NCBI GenBank assembly: GCA_001465935.1
Contig: LNKV01000011.1
Location: 64,743-128,742 of the forward strand
From: Clarireedia homoeocarpa
Lineage: Eukaryota; Ascomycota; Leotiomycetes; Helotiales; Rutstroemiaceae
Length of the DNA: 64,000 nucleotides
Direction of reading: 5' to 3'
The notes under the pieces were generated by a model. The model worked only from the letters and a program-made list of their open reading frames with translations, was not told the DNA's origin and did no database searches. Shown here in pieces: positions 1-10,525 of this stretch. Each line of letters starts with the position of its first letter. Position 1 is the stretch's first letter. The translations under genes and the position numbers were made by a program.

Positions 1-22
1 AGGGAGGATTTGATGGACATAC

Positions 23-814
23 GTGATCAAGTCATTCCTATCCTTATCCTTCTTCAATCCACCGAAAGCCATCTTTGTACCTGGGATGTATTTCTTTGGG
101 TTCTCGAGGTATTCGAACTGTTCGAGGCTGTCAGCTTCTGATCCCTGGAGTCGGACAATTCTTATAATTGGGAACGTACAAGAGTATCGTGGTTCCATTC
201 GATACCCTTTTGCTTGTTGGCATCGGAGTATGAGAAGCCCTCGACTGCACCAGTGTGACGACCGAACAATCCGTGGAGGTTAGGACCGATCTTGTTTCCC
301 TCACCCTCACCGAGAGTGTGGCATTGCTGGCATCTAGTCTTGAAGAGGTTGGCACCCTTCTTTGCATCACCTGTAAGAAGAATCGTAAGTAAGTTGTCTT
401 ATTATAGTTCGTGAACGATAAAATGTGTTCTTGGCGCAAAGCAGCCATGAGGATGAGGAGTGTCCGCCGATGCTTCCGCCTTGAGCAGGAGGTGTAGGGA
501 GAGGATACGCATCCAAATATGCAACGAATAAGGGGGCTCGCGAAAGATTTCGAGTATCGTAGAGCAGAAGGAAGAAGTATAGTGGCGTCAAGTGAGCGAA
601 TCACTCTGCTTGTGCCGACAAGACTATTTCTCCAGTCTGCCTCAAAGGCGCTCGTAAAACGTTTTGCAATGATCTCCCGCCATACTCGCACACATTGATG
701 TCGATATCGCATCTCCTGTCTCGCAATTGCAAAATTTCTCCATCATGACGTGACCACTTTTGCAACCGCACAATGCATAAAATCCACACAAAACATACCT
801 TCCTTGAATCCCAT
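23..814 (-). CDS. CYC1: Cytochrome c (partial, 3' end off the window)
   Basis: Mitochondrial intermembrane-space electron carrier between complexes III and IV. Exons read on the minus strand: 814..799 (codes MGFKE plus one base), 370..180 and 117..23. The intron after base 23 (GTATGT at 22..17) leaves the left edge, so the last exon is missing. Exon 2 carries the haem-attachment motif CQQCH, then GPNLHGLFGR. Exon 3 carries NPKKYIPGTKM with the axial methionine, followed by FGGLKKDKDRNDLIT. Exons 1 and 2 total 207 nt, exactly 69 codons, and the final partial exon keeps phase. About 100 of the usual ~108-112 residues are present. Intron 1 (371..798) is unusually long at 428 nt and splits the sixth codon. 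The gene is divergent from the mitochondrial-protein gene at 1312. Confidence 0.96.
371..798 (-). other. Long first intron of cytochrome c
   Basis: 428-nt intron with GTATGT donor and TTCTTACAG acceptor on the minus strand, much longer than the other introns in the window. ORFs that can be read inside it are not conserved-looking. Confidence 0.85.
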
Positions 815-1311
815 TTTGACTGATTAATAGAATGTGAGAATAGCAATTAGGAAGTATTAAGTAGCCCTTTGAAGAGGAATTGCTTAGGGAGGATCGTGAA
901 GTGCTGAAGGCTTGATAAGGAATTTTAAAACTGTATAGAATTGGAAGAGAAAAAAGTAAAACTGATGGCACAAGAAGGTTTTCTGCCTCTCCTAGTGTGA
1001 GAACCAAAATTCCCGAAATGACGGTCTAGTATCATCATGAGCCACAGTTTAGGCAATAGGCTGACCAATGAGAAAAGCCGAAATTGTCAGAAGGTGTGGC
1101 GAGTGCTCGGAGCCCTCGGGAATTCGCGGAATTACTTAATGGGATCTTGGAGTTTTTTGTTCGATCTAAGATGCGTATCCTTGATTAATGGGTTGCCGTA
1201 GATTTATTTTTCGTATTCGTACTTATGTTAGGCCATTGCTGACTAGTCGATGATATTCGAGAATTGATGAAGCTCCATTGAGCAAGATCACTTGCGGCCA
1301 GACGCTCCATC
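815..1311. promoter_or_regulatory. Divergent promoter region, cytochrome c / mitochondrial protein
   Basis: 497 nt between two start codons pointing away from each other, both for mitochondrial proteins. A CCAAT box lies at 1065..1069 (GACCAATGAG). CCAAT boxes bound by the HAP complex are known regulators of respiratory genes in fungi; a role here is inferred. No ORF of interest was seen. Confidence 0.5.
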
Positions 1312-2156
1312 ATGGCGCCTACTACATCAATCCCCAGATTTCTATTACCCCTCCGATCTCCTCTCTGGTCTCTGTCTCCTAAGACCACCATCCGCCATGC
1401 CTCCAAGAAGAGCACACCCGCGAAAAAGGGCCCCAACGGCCCCTCCAAGCCCCTCGTTCTCGAACAACCTACCAAATTCGTTCCCCCTTCTCACCCCGCG
1501 CGTCTGCGCAGAGATGCTCCCAGATATCCAGGTCCCCAATTGAGTGCAGAGGAAATTGCCCGGCAAAGTGTAAAAAAATATCCCAATATGATGCCCCCAC
1601 CGGGGACATTTATGCATTGGTTCTTAAACAACAAGTCTATTCACATATGGATTGCACTGGTAGCTCCACCACTTTCATTCTTCGGACTCATCGATTGACT
1701 AACTGTCCCCAGGGAACATTGAGCACGCTTGCCGGTGGAGTATTCGTATCAAATTTCAAGCGGGATTCACCATTTGGCGACATGCTTCCGCATTGGACGC
1801 AGCTATTCGTGCACCCGATAGCATTTACGAGGACTGTGATTGAAGTGCTGAGATTGCATACGGCTCATGTCACGGCAGAAACAATGGAAAGGAGGAAGCA
1901 CAAGGTGGAGGATGTTGCCAAGAGAGCGGCATATAGAAAGGCGCATGGGCTGGATCAGGATCAAGGATTCGGTGGATGGACTGCTAAGACCGACAGTGAG
2001 GTCCTAGGGCCAGCAATCAAATTGGGAGACGACAAGATTGCAGGCGAGGCAGTGGGGATGGCTACAGAGGTTCCATCTGATGCGCATGGTGAGGAAGAGA
2101 AGAAGATTGTGCTTGAAAAGAAGTTCTCGGGGAAGAAGTGGTTGGGAATTTGGTGA
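1312..2156 (+). CDS. Conserved fungal mitochondrial membrane protein, function unknown
   Basis: Two exons, 1312..1659 and 1713..2156, joined in phase 0 across a 53-nt intron (GTAGCT donor, GACTAAC branch site, CCCCAG acceptor), giving 263 aa. The N-terminus is basic and hydroxylated with few acids (RFLLPLRSPLW..RHASKK), as expected of a mitochondrial presequence. A proline-rich basic stretch follows, then one hydrophobic segment around IHIWIALGTLSTLAGGVFVS at the exon junction (about residues 110-130). After it come NFKRDSPF and a charged helical C-terminus ending in lysine-rich sequence (KKFSGKKWLGIW). The layout suits a single-pass inner-membrane protein. I recognise the pattern as conserved in ascomycetes but cannot name the function. 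Confidence 0.82.
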
Positions 2157-2295
2157 AAAGATTGTGGTTATATGGAATCATGGATTGCAATGATATAGGA
2201 TGGGACTACAATGGCCTGGCGAATGGATATGAGATGCGGCACGATTGACTGAAGACGACGGGTATCATTGTATAAATTTCCTCTATAAAAATACA

Positions 2296-3502
2296 CTAGC
2301 CCAACTCTACAGCCTCCAGCCCATCTAATACTTCCTCCGCAACACCGCCTTTCTCAAGAGCTTTTGCGATCATAGTAGCAACCATGGTCCGCTTGATACC
2401 GCCTCTGGGGGGCTGCCAAACTCCCTCATCCTTCATCGTCTCTCTTTGGCTTGTCGCCAATTCTGTTGTCTCGGCTGCAGCACCTCCTGTTGCCGTATTC
2501 ATCTGATTGGGAACTCCAGGGGTTGTCAATCTTGCTGGTAGATCTACTGTTCTTACAGCTAATATTCGCAAATCACGGCCACTACCCGTGTCGACATCCA
2601 TATCTCTACCGTTTTCTTGCCGTTTCCTTTCGCCTATAGTAATAGCTAGGACGGCTTCAGCTACTACCAGTTCCTCTTTGCTAGGATCGAATATTATATT
2701 GTCTTTGACTGATATGATGAGAAGGGTGATAGGTGGTCTGGAATGTGAACTTTTGGGTGTCCTTGGGTAGAGATGAACCGATGCATCCCAGTCATCATCG
2801 AACAGAGGATCTTCATCTCCTTCGGATTTCAGGCGCGGGAGGCGAGTCGCGAGAAGGGCGAGATGGGCTGTGAGGGAAAGTAGAGGAAGTGGATAAGAGA
2901 GTGGTTGCGAGAGCAGTAATATCTAATCATAGTTAAAGTACAATTCCAGCACTAAAAAATTGAAAAATGGAAATAAAACTTACATCAACATATAACTTCC
3001 AATGGAACCTACTATTGATCCACAACCTCCCGACAAAGTCACCGTCCGCCAACAGTGCCTCTGTTAACATCGCTGCCATAAATACTGGCATACTATCATC
3101 ATCCCTGTATCCTGGAATCTCGACACTCAATTCGAGCCATTCCCTCTCACCCTTAGACTCCCTTTCCTTCTCAATCTCTTCTCTCATGTGCTCGTCCTCA
3201 TCTTCATCATCTCCATTCGCGGCAGCAACTCCAGGCCCGGTAGAGCGATAGCTCGGACGGGATTTCTCCACCTCTGCTTTTACACCGACAATGGCCTCCG
3301 TCCCATCTGCAAAACATATGCGCGCACTCCCATTGGTGCCTGGTAAGATATCTGTTTCGGCGATGAGGGGCCGGAATTGAGTGGAGGTGCGGGCGTCGGG
3401 ACGAATTGGAGGGCTCAAGGAGAGAGATGCGTGAAGATATGAGAGTTCGGCCGGGGAGAGGAGGACTTGCTGGGTAGAGGAGGGTGGCATTGCGACAGTC
3501 AC
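2296..3502 (-). CDS. RRP42: Exosome complex component RRP42 (RNase PH-like)
   Basis: Core-ring subunit of the RNA exosome, which performs 3'-5' RNA processing and decay in nucleus and cytoplasm. Two exons on the minus strand, 3502..2984 and 2922..2296, are separated by a 61-nt intron (GTAAGT..TGATTAG) in phase 0 and give 381 aa. Family signs are the start (LSPAELSYLHASLSL..RPDARTSTQFRPL), SARICFADGTEAIVGVKAEV, the SVEIPGYRDDDSMPVF block and DFVGRLWINSRFHWKLYVD, then after the intron ILLLSQPLSYPLPLLSLTAH, DPLFDDDWDAS, and a C-terminal domain with the TIGERKR/GIKRTM region. An acidic insert (DDEDEDEH) lies in the first domain. A second in-frame ATG four codons downstream (MPPSS) is an alternative start. 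The gene is convergent with the mitochondrial gene, 139 nt apart. Confidence 0.93.
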
Positions 3503-3970
3503 GAGCCCTTTGCGATTGAAGAATTTATCGACTAGAAAGGTCGTACTTTATGGCCGAAGCTTTAACAAGGTACGGAAAATTTTAGCGCGAGACTGGGATA
3601 TAAGGCTAGTGATGGCGGGGATATGGACGACGACATCACCACCGCCATGTTCAAGCGATTAATTTGTTTCCAATACAAATCAAATGGAAACCGACCAAAG
3701 ATATTTTCCACGCGTCGGACCGATGCTTTTCTATATGGGTACTAGCTAGCTCACACGAGTGTGTGTATCCAAGGACAAGGGATTATTACAATACCCGGCG
3801 TGATATTCCTCCATTGCCTGTGCGCCCTTGCGGAAAGTCTCCGAACTGATCTTATAATTTGCCCGCGGTGTGGTGGCTCAAGGAATGCATCCCAAGTATC
3901 TTTATTACTTGTGAAATCTACAACAGTTACTCAACTTTCATCCTCTCTTTTCGAAAATCTCTAGAACAAC
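3503..3970. promoter_or_regulatory. Divergent intergenic region, RRP42 / SDR
   Basis: 468 nt between divergent start codons, presumed to hold both promoters. No gene and no clear motif was seen. Confidence 0.4.
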
Positions 3971-5452
3971 ATGCCGTCATTGCTTTCGATTATCTGGAAG
4001 AACAAGTTCAACCTTCCTCCACTTCCTCCACCCGGTTCCTTCACAGGAAAGACGATCTTGATCACAGGTGCTAGTGGAGGGTTGGGCCTTGCTGCCGCTG
4101 TTCATTTTGTTAAGCTTGGTGCAAAGTCGGTGATCATCACCGCGAGGACTGCCGCGAAAGGGGAACAAGCGAAAGCTAGTATTGAAAGTCAAGCCGGCGA
4201 TAAATCGAAAGATGTCGTACAGGTCATGGAGTGGGTTTTATCTTCTATCCCAAACCATAAAGAAATTTTTATACCATAGTGCGATTAGAGAAGTCGACTG
4301 ACTTAATGATTCAGGTTAGATATGAGTACCTTTGCCGGTACTAAAGCATTTGCCGACAGGGTGACCAGAGAGGTCAAAGAGATTGATGTCGTATGCTTGA
4401 ATGCTGGAGCAATCTCTGCACAGTACACGGTGGGCGAAGAAGGATGGGAGATCATGATCGAAATATATCTCGCCACTACGCTCTTAGCGTTACTATTATT
4501 GCCTTGGATGAAAGAAGCTGGAAAGGGAGACGCTCATTTGGGTATTGTGACAAGTATGTACCCTCTTTGCCGCTTAGTGACTCGTATGGCACAATTCCAT
4601 TGCCAGGAGGAGTCGATTAAAAGTCCTTCTAGCACCGCCTCTCAACTTTACAATACCATATCCCAAGCACGCTGGTTGAATGAAGCCTTACAGCCCATCC
4701 CCCATGCGTGATCATTTACACCCTGGGATTATGGATAAATGTGCATGATTTTCGGCTGACGAATAGCGTGTAGGTGGACTGCACAGACATCTCGACATCA
4801 AAGAATGGCCCAAGGAGAATGTTATCAAGTACTGGAGCAAGAAGGAAAACTGGAAAAGTGGTCACACAGGTTATGTGATCAGCAAACTGCTTGAGCAGTA
4901 CGCTGTAAATGAAATCACGAAGCTGGCTTCTGGGGCTGACGGAAAGTGAGGATCCTTATACAAACGCTCGAGACCACTTGATCTGAACATATGTTGATGT
5001 AGTCCTCACGTCATTGTCAACTCGATCTGTCCAGGTTAGTTTCTCTAAGTAGCTTGAATTTTTATATAATACTCATGGCTTTTAGGGATGGTACAATCGG
5101 AACTTGGCCGTGGTTATAAAGCAAATTATGCCATGTCTATTGCTGTCAATCTATTCAATTATCTTGCCTGCAAAACAACCGAAGGAGGTGCTCGCACTTA
5201 TGTACGTGCTGCTCTGACCTCTCCGTCGGAGCATGGCAGACACTACACAGATTATCAGACGGAAGAAGAATACAAACAGTAAGCTCCGAGGCATCTTTTG
5301 AAAGAGGTATATCTTCCGCTGACAATAAAAGCGATGTCCGGCATAACATTGTTGGGAAAGAGGGTCAAGAAATGCAAGCCCAAATTTGGAAGGAGACCCT
5401 AGAAATCTTGGGAGAGTCCTATCCAGATGTGGTGTCAAGCATCGCAGCATAA
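3971..5452 (+). CDS. Short-chain dehydrogenase/reductase (retinol dehydrogenase-like)
   Basis: NAD(P)-dependent oxidoreductase of the classical SDR superfamily; substrate unknown. Six exons, 3971..4230, 4315..4553, 4774..4945, 5003..5034, 5086..5278 and 5332..5452, sum to 1017 nt (338 aa) with consistent phase at all five junctions. Features in order: Rossmann glycine motif TGASGGLG (residues 32-39); VMELDMSTF, the acidic-residue strand; the LNAG motif with CLNAGAIS; and IVTSGLHRHL, whose serine after VT is a candidate for the catalytic Ser. These are followed by the catalytic YxxxK (YVISK), then VIVNSICPGMV. Exon 4 is only 32 nt. Intron 2 is long (220 nt). The C-terminus (GKEGQEMQAQIWKETLEILG) is typical of fungal members. 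The neighbouring transporter and distant P450 give no pathway. Confidence 0.88.
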
Positions 5453-6466
5453 ATATCTACGATGCGATGCTAGTTTGCGATAATCACATGTCTGAATCGA
5501 AATGGGAGTTCAATTCGATTCGATGTTAAAGCCAGTGAAATCAAGTTGCGACCAGTATGCGCCATGTACCTGCGGTGAAGTGATTGGGACGTCATGGGAC
5601 TGAACGGAGCTCGATAGTCTCAAACCAGGGAAGTTTAACTGGTGTAGCGGGCATTTAAAAGGGGCTAGAATTGCACAAGGGCTATTCTGACTTAGGGCCA
5701 GACAACCACAGATTTAAAGGTTTCTCGCTTATGAAATATCCACTGTTCGAACGTTCTCCCCTTTCATCCGTTACAGTAGCTACGTCGCAATTTCGTTCAT
5801 ATCTAATCAGTCTCATTATAACTCAAGAAATCTACCGCTTTAGCAGTTTCCAGCATGACTGCAATTCTATTGCGATAGTTTTCCCAAAGGTTGCCGTTCA
5901 ACAGCTCACAATGGAAGTTCTGAGAGAGTGTAGTGAAAGTATCTAGCTTTTTTTCTCACCTAGAATGTGGCGCACTATTGCATTCGTATAAACTGCAAAG
6001 TATGCTAGACTAGCTGTTTCTTTGGTTCAACTCTATCAATAATGCTCTTACCAAACATGTAATAAGATGTCATATGACTACAAGACAAGCAAGTTCGACT
6101 CTTGAAATAGGACGGCATTGAGAATTTCAAGGCTGGGATGCGAAAGATTAAAGCTTAAACTAGCTCTCAGAGCCATTAGAGTTGCTCGAAGTTGATTGAT
6201 TACCTTTGTTCTTTCTCTCACGGATTACGTCGTGCCTGGTCAACCATACTGTCGCAGGAATGGCTCATGGTAGACGCTGTCCCTAACTTGCCCACAGGTA
6301 CATCATCTGTCCAGCTTCCACCCCCACATTCTTTAGCTTGGAGTGCTTCGGCTTCAATTTGGAAAGTTATATATAGTGCGCATTATTCCCTTGAGTCTGT
6401 GATCCGTCTTCTATCACACAAAGATCCTTTCGACCTCTCACAAAACATTCGGCATTCTGTTCCAAT
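5453..6466. other. Intergenic, SDR to MFS transporter
   Basis: About 1 kb with no convincing gene. ORFs at 5671..5946 and 6192..6596 have random-looking composition. Presumed to hold the transporter promoter. Confidence 0.4.
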
Positions 6467-8874
6467 ATGGCGAACGCAACAGAAGCCGGGAAATATCACC
6501 AGCATGGAAATTTTGCAACGCTCCGCATGCGCACGTCTGATGGTTCGGGCGAACCTCAGACTGCCGCAGAACGCCAAGCTACCATCAATCAGATGATGCA
6601 TCACCCTCTGGCTGGCTACTCAGAAGATCAAGTCCGGGAAATGGGCGAGAATTATGCACGGGAACACCAAATCAATGACGAAGATGACATCCGTGCCTTC
6701 AGACTTGGTGCAGTTCTCGCCAAAGATGTGAACAGACATGTTGATATGGATGAGCTTACCTACGAAGAGAAAGATATTTTAGCGAAAGAGATAACTCACA
6801 AGTGGTCTCAACCAAGACTGCTGTACCTCGTTGTTGTGCTGTGCTCTCTTTGTGCGGCTGTCCAGGGAATGGGTATGTCTTTCTACTGCCGTTGTGATCT
6901 TTAACTGACACGAAATTATCAGATGAAACCGTAGTTAATGGTGCACAAATCTTCTACGCAAGGCAGTTCGGTATTGCCGACTCGAATGACTCCTTACATG
7001 CCTGGCTTCTGGGTCTCACAAACTCCGCTCCGTAAGTTCACACATTCTTCTTCAAGATCCTATCTACCAGATATCTCCTAACCAAACCCTTTTTTATTAT
7101 TAGGTATCTCTGTTGTGCGGTTATTGGCTGTTGGCTGACAATTCCTCTCAACAATTGGTTTGGACGCCGAGGTACCGTGTTTGTCACTTGTTTCATTTCG
7201 GCACTTGCTTGTTTATGGCAAGCATTTACAAACACATGGTGGCATATGTTCATTGCTCGTTTTGTTCTCGGCCTGGGTATTGGACCAAAGTAAGCAAACG
7301 TCTACTCTTCCAATACCTCCTCGCTGACCATCTCCCAGATCAGCAACCGTCCCAATCTACGCCGCAGAGACCGCCCCTCCATCCATTCGTGGTGCTCTGA
7401 CCATGCAATGGCAAATGTGGACAGCTTTCGGTATCATGATTGGTTTTGCCACTGATTTGATCTTCTACAATGTTGCCGATACTCCTACCATTACAGGATT
7501 AAACTGGAGACTCATGATGGGCTCGGCCATGTTTCCCGCTGTTGTTGTTTGCTTTCTCGTTTACATGTGCCCTGAGTCTCCACGCTGGTATATGAGCAAA
7601 GGTCGCCACCAGCAAGCTTACCACAGCATGTGCAAGTTGAGATATATCAAGATCCAAGCGGCGCGTGACTTGTTCTATATGCATGTCCTACTGGAAATCG
7701 AGAAGAACACTAGGGAGCCTGGACAAAATAAAGTCAAAGAGATGTTCACTGTACCCCGCAATCGAAGAGCTATGATAGCATCTGAAATCACGATGTTCAT
7801 GCAGCAGGTAACTTCCCTTGCAACCCATATACCATTAATAAATACAGTACGCCAACTAACAAACACATTAGTTCTGCGGCGTTAACGTAATTGCATATTA
7901 CTCTTCAGTCATCTTCGTCGAGGCTGGTTTTTCCGAGTTTAAGGCTTTGATCGCATCTCTGGGTTTTGGTATCATCAATTTTGCTTTCGCCCTTCCTGCT
8001 GTTTACACGATTGACACATATGGTCGGAGGTTCCTTCTTCTGGTCACTTTCCCATTGATGGCGATTTTCCTGTTCTTCACTGGGTTTAGTTTTTGGATCC
8101 CATCTGGTAAAGCACAGATTGGATGTATTGCTGCTGGTATCTATCTCTTTGGCATGGTAAGTTTGTTCATATTATGGACTTCGTATTGCTCACTGGTGGA
8201 TATCGGTGCATTCTCATCCTCAACTTCTTAAGGGATTCAGACGCCGTTTTCTTATCCGCTGTCAATTGCCGATTGCTGAGTCTTTGCTACAGGTATACTC
8301 CCCGGGAGAAGGTCCTGTTCCCTTCACTTATTCTGCAGAGGTACGTTTCTCATCCCTCCTATTTAGCAGCACCAAAAAGACGCAGCGAGTAGTATCTTCT
8401 GCTCATTTCCATCGCTGTATCAACACCAATTTTTCTATACCTTAACCTAACATACACCCCTAGTGCTACCCCCTTCCCATTCGCTCTATCGGAATGTCCC
8501 TCGCTACCGCTACCACCTGGTTCTTCAACTTCATCCTCTCCATCTCCTGGCCTTCTATGCTCAAAGCCTTCAAGCCCCAAGGTGCATTTTCCTGGTACGC
8601 CGGCTGGAACGTCATCGGTTTCATCGCCGTTCTTCTCTTTGTCCCCGAAACCAAGGGCAAGACGCTCGAGGAGTTGGATCAGGTCTTCAGTATCCCGACT
8701 CGTGAGCATGCTGCTTGGGGTGCCCGTCAGATTCCGTATGTTTTTAGGAAATATATTCTGAGGCAGGATATTCAGCCGGAGGTTTTGTTGGTACCGGAGA
8801 GGGTGGAGTATCATGAGGATGCTCTCGAGAAGCATGGTGAGGTCGCGGAGCTTGATCGCTCAAATAGGGTATAG
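6467..8874 (+). CDS. MFS sugar transporter
   Basis: Twelve-helix proton-coupled or facilitative sugar/polyol porter of the plasma membrane, sugar porter family. Seven exons, 6467..6872, 6923..7031, 7104..7289, 7339..7807, 7872..8156, 8293..8340 and 8464..8874, give 637 aa with all phases agreeing. Signs: long hydrophilic N-terminus, NWFGRRGTVF after TM2 (loop motif), RFVLGLGIGPK, YAAETAPPSIRGALT, PESPRWYMSKGR at the end of the first half, MQQFCGVNVIAYYSS, DTYGRRFLLL, and the C-terminal PETKGKTLEELDQVF. Exon 6 is only 48 nt and encodes VYSPGEGPVPFTYSAE, the TM10 motif. The 637-aa length exceeds the usual ~500-550 because of N- and C-terminal tails. Substrate cannot be assigned. Confidence 0.93.
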
Positions 8875-9151
8875 ATATCTGTTGTACATGTAATGTTTTT
8901 CAGGAGTTCTCTTTCAGGTCTAAGCTGGCTTCACTTGGCCGACTCGATCGTTGCTCCAAAAAGTTCTCGGATGCTACATACTTGTTTGTACTGGCTGTCA
9001 GATGGGTTTTATCTGACAAAATGTTTTGTATTTTCCCATTCCCAAAAGTTGTGTGTATTTGTATTGTACTATTTGCACATCCACAAAATCTACGTTTATA
9101 AAAATTTTTAAATGAATAATAAATTCATCCAATGCAAACCACGTTCCACGA

Positions 9152-9175
9152 ATATCATATCATATCATATCATAT
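9152..9175. repeat. (ATATC)n microsatellite
   Basis: Nearly five perfect copies of a 5-bp unit, downstream of the transporter gene. Confidence 0.85.
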
Positions 9176-10423
9176 ACCGGTATCCAACCAAGTGATCCCC
9201 ATATTCCAACATAAATCAAGCTCAAGCAAGACTCCCACATCTTTCTAACACCCCATACCACCTCACCACACGATATACGAAAAAGACGACATACCAAACC
9301 CGCAAATTGTTCAACCCCATCAGAAAGCCTCAAATGAAATCACATATCAAAGCAGTTTCAAAAAATTTGTAAAAATCTAAATTAACGAGATGCAGATACT
9401 TTAGAGTTCTGTTTATTTGTCAAATTAAATAGATAGTCGAAATCTCAACTTTTCAATTTAATAGAGAGTTAAAAGTATTTAGTTTTTTTTGGGGGTATAT
9501 CGTCTTTTTCACAATCTACAGCAGAGGAACCCCCTGATTTCCCCTCTACCATCTACTGACTAATAACAATCTAGTGCTTATCACCCAAGAAAGCGGGGGG
9601 TCGAGCTCCCCCCTCACGCGATATCAAGTATTTAAAACTTATTGCTCCAATCGATTTTAGAACTTTAGTGCTATTGAACAATTGAGATCTATACAGTAAG
9701 TATTGGGATCTTGTTGTTCGAATTTGTATTAGCCTTTTAATGCTATTTAGATGTATAAATCGAACTTGGAGTCTTTGATGAGGCTCGATAATTCGCAGCT
9801 TTGGTGTGTCGTCTTTTTCGTGCCCCCTCCAGTGCCGAACCTACTGTACTACAACCAACCCGTCCTCTGTCTTTTCTTCTGCAACACATACAGTAGTAAC
9901 ATTATATATGCCGTCGAATAAACCCCTCCCTCCCCCTTCCTATCGCAGTCCCACAGATTTTCCTATCTCTACCTATCTCTTCCCCTTCCTTCCTTCCATA
10001 CCCATACCTAGTATAGTATGCACATACAGCACGACTGCGACCATATCTGCCCCTTGCCTGCGGGTAGGCGTTCCTTGAGCTGACTATCATATATATATCC
10101 ATGTATGCATGCATGCATGCATGTAATATCGAACTCGTACAGTACAAGTAAGTTACTGCAGCTTGACTGACTGAAAACCATGTGCATGTTCTGATAGGTG
10201 ATCAACCAAGTTGATGAGATGAGGGGTATTTTTGCTTCTTCTTCTTCTAAGTTAGATATTATATATGTGGATGCATATTTCAATCATTCATTCTTTCCCT
10301 CTTTCCTTCTATTTGGGGGATTTGGCGATTATACGGAGTGTGTTTATTCATTACTGATATAAAACTATTTTATTATAGTATATTCTGTTTTGAACCCGAA
10401 CGCACCTCACCTCGACCTAACAC

Positions 10424-10463
10424 AATCCAATCCGATCCAATCCAATCCAATCCAATCCAATCC
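10424..10463. repeat. (ATCCA)n microsatellite upstream of the P450 start
   Basis: About eight copies of a 5-bp unit with one substituted copy (ATCCG), ending about 60 nt before the P450 start codon and so probably in its 5' leader or core promoter. Confidence 0.88.
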
Positions 10464-10525
10464 ACGCGAACCTCCACCGTTGTCCCATCTCCTCCGATCC
10501 CGCTGCGGCGCCCAGTCCAGCAACC

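Larger units (their letters stand above)
8875..10525. other. Intergenic, AT-rich with microsatellites
   Basis: 1.65 kb with no supported gene. Holds (ATATC)n at 9152..9175, (ATGC)n near 10105..10123 and (ATCCA)n near 10424..10463. AT-rich, presumed 3' region of the transporter and promoter of the P450. Confidence 0.4.

Noticed and set aside
1617..1712. 179-codon ORF starting at 1617 as a separate gene
   Set aside because: Its first part is the intron and the wrong frame of the upstream exon; splicing 1659 to 1713 gives one continuous protein.
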